A stretch of DNA of 64,000 nt, from positions 1 to 64,000 of the forward strand of contig NZ_CABMQJ010000008.1 of NCBI RefSeq assembly GCF_902388705.1, read 5' to 3'. Shown here in pieces: positions 63,929 through 64,000 of this stretch. The position numbers and the translations under genes were made by a program. Numbering within the stretch: the first letter of the stretch is position 1; the number at the start of each line of letters is the position of its first letter. The notes under the pieces were generated by a model, which worked only from the letters and a program-made list of their open reading frames with translations, searched no databases and was not told the origin of the DNA. The stretch comes from an uncultured Alistipes sp. (lineage in GTDB: Bacteria; Bacteroidota; Bacteroidia; Bacteroidales; Rikenellaceae).

Positions 63929-64000
63929 TTACCGGAGCAGCGCGTCGAGGTCGGTGATGTCGCGGAAGTCGTCGATGATCCAGTCTGCGGCGGTTTCTTC
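63929..64000 (-). CDS. C-terminal end of a HAD-type phosphatase (partial)
   Basis: Only the last 23 codons are inside the window: ADWIIDDFRDITDLDALLR then TAA. The ADWIIDDF pattern is the usual C-terminal strand of HAD phosphatases of the phosphoglycolate phosphatase type, where the substrate-binding loop ends. The rest lies outside. Confidence 0.55.
   Translation of the reverse strand, partial: EETAADWIIDDFRDITDLDALLR

Noticed and set aside
1..64000. CRISPR arrays, prophage, insertion sequences, rRNA genes
   Set aside because: No regularly spaced direct repeats, transposase or integrase motifs, or rRNA sequence were seen on either strand.

Overview
The window looks like chromosome of a Bacteroidales bacterium, most probably Alistipes (Rikenellaceae). 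The sequence is GC-rich, with dense antisense shadow frames. Promoters carry the Bacteroidetes TAnnTTTG -7 box, often with a TTTG or TTG -33 box. The gene set also fits: a Na+-translocating NADH:quinone reductase, a membrane pyrophosphatase, a stand-alone biotin carboxyltransferase subunit, a TonB receptor with a lipoprotein partner, and a GH78 enzyme. There are no phage, transposase, plasmid or CRISPR signatures.

Layout. 1-7.1 kb: an AddA-like helicase-nuclease (cut by the window edge) faces away from a GIN-domain secreted protein and an AddB-like nuclease, followed by an acetyltransferase. 7.1-10.2 kb: a minus-strand group of two paralogous membrane-anchored M23 peptidases, a YjbR protein and a HAD phosphatase. 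10.3-14.7 kb: alaS and gpmI. 14.7-20.0 kb: a YbjN-like secreted protein, then a tight six-gene minus-strand operon (TatD, TcdA, hydroxyacid dehydrogenase, glycosyltransferase, Ala-tRNA(Pro) deacylase-like protein, radical SAM). 20.2-26.2 kb: nqrABCDEF. 26.7-28.9 kb: hppA. 29-30.7 kb: a YhiM-like membrane protein and a YihX-like phosphatase. 30.8-36.5 kb: a TonB-dependent receptor and a large repeat-built lipoprotein. 36.6-41.1 kb: an AI-2E family permease, an OadA-type carboxyltransferase, mscL and an ion-channel-like protein. 41.2-44.1 kb: a small lipoprotein, a tRNA-Met, an AT-rich stretch and a phosphodiester-glycosidase-like lipoprotein. 44.3-51.6 kb: a complete hisGDCBHAFI operon with a His-rich leader peptide and attenuator. 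51.7-64 kb: a 4Fe-4S protein, a cysteine-dioxygenase-like protein, then a six-gene plus-strand operon (SSS symporter, golvesin/amidase-like protein, GH78 rhamnosidase, YqeY, retropepsin-like protease, BASS-like transporter), a DUF486 protein, an SDR and the end of a HAD gene.

How it fits together. Several genes bear on sodium bioenergetics: NQR, a K+-type pyrophosphatase, an OadA-like subunit, and SSS and BASS transporters. The most unusual points are a rubredoxin domain fused to the N-terminus of NqrC, nine-base C/G tracts inside the signal peptides of two lipoproteins (possible phase variation), a channel whose pore keeps TTVG but has lost YGD, a histidine attenuator encoding seven His codons, and long palindromes at several promoters or gaps.
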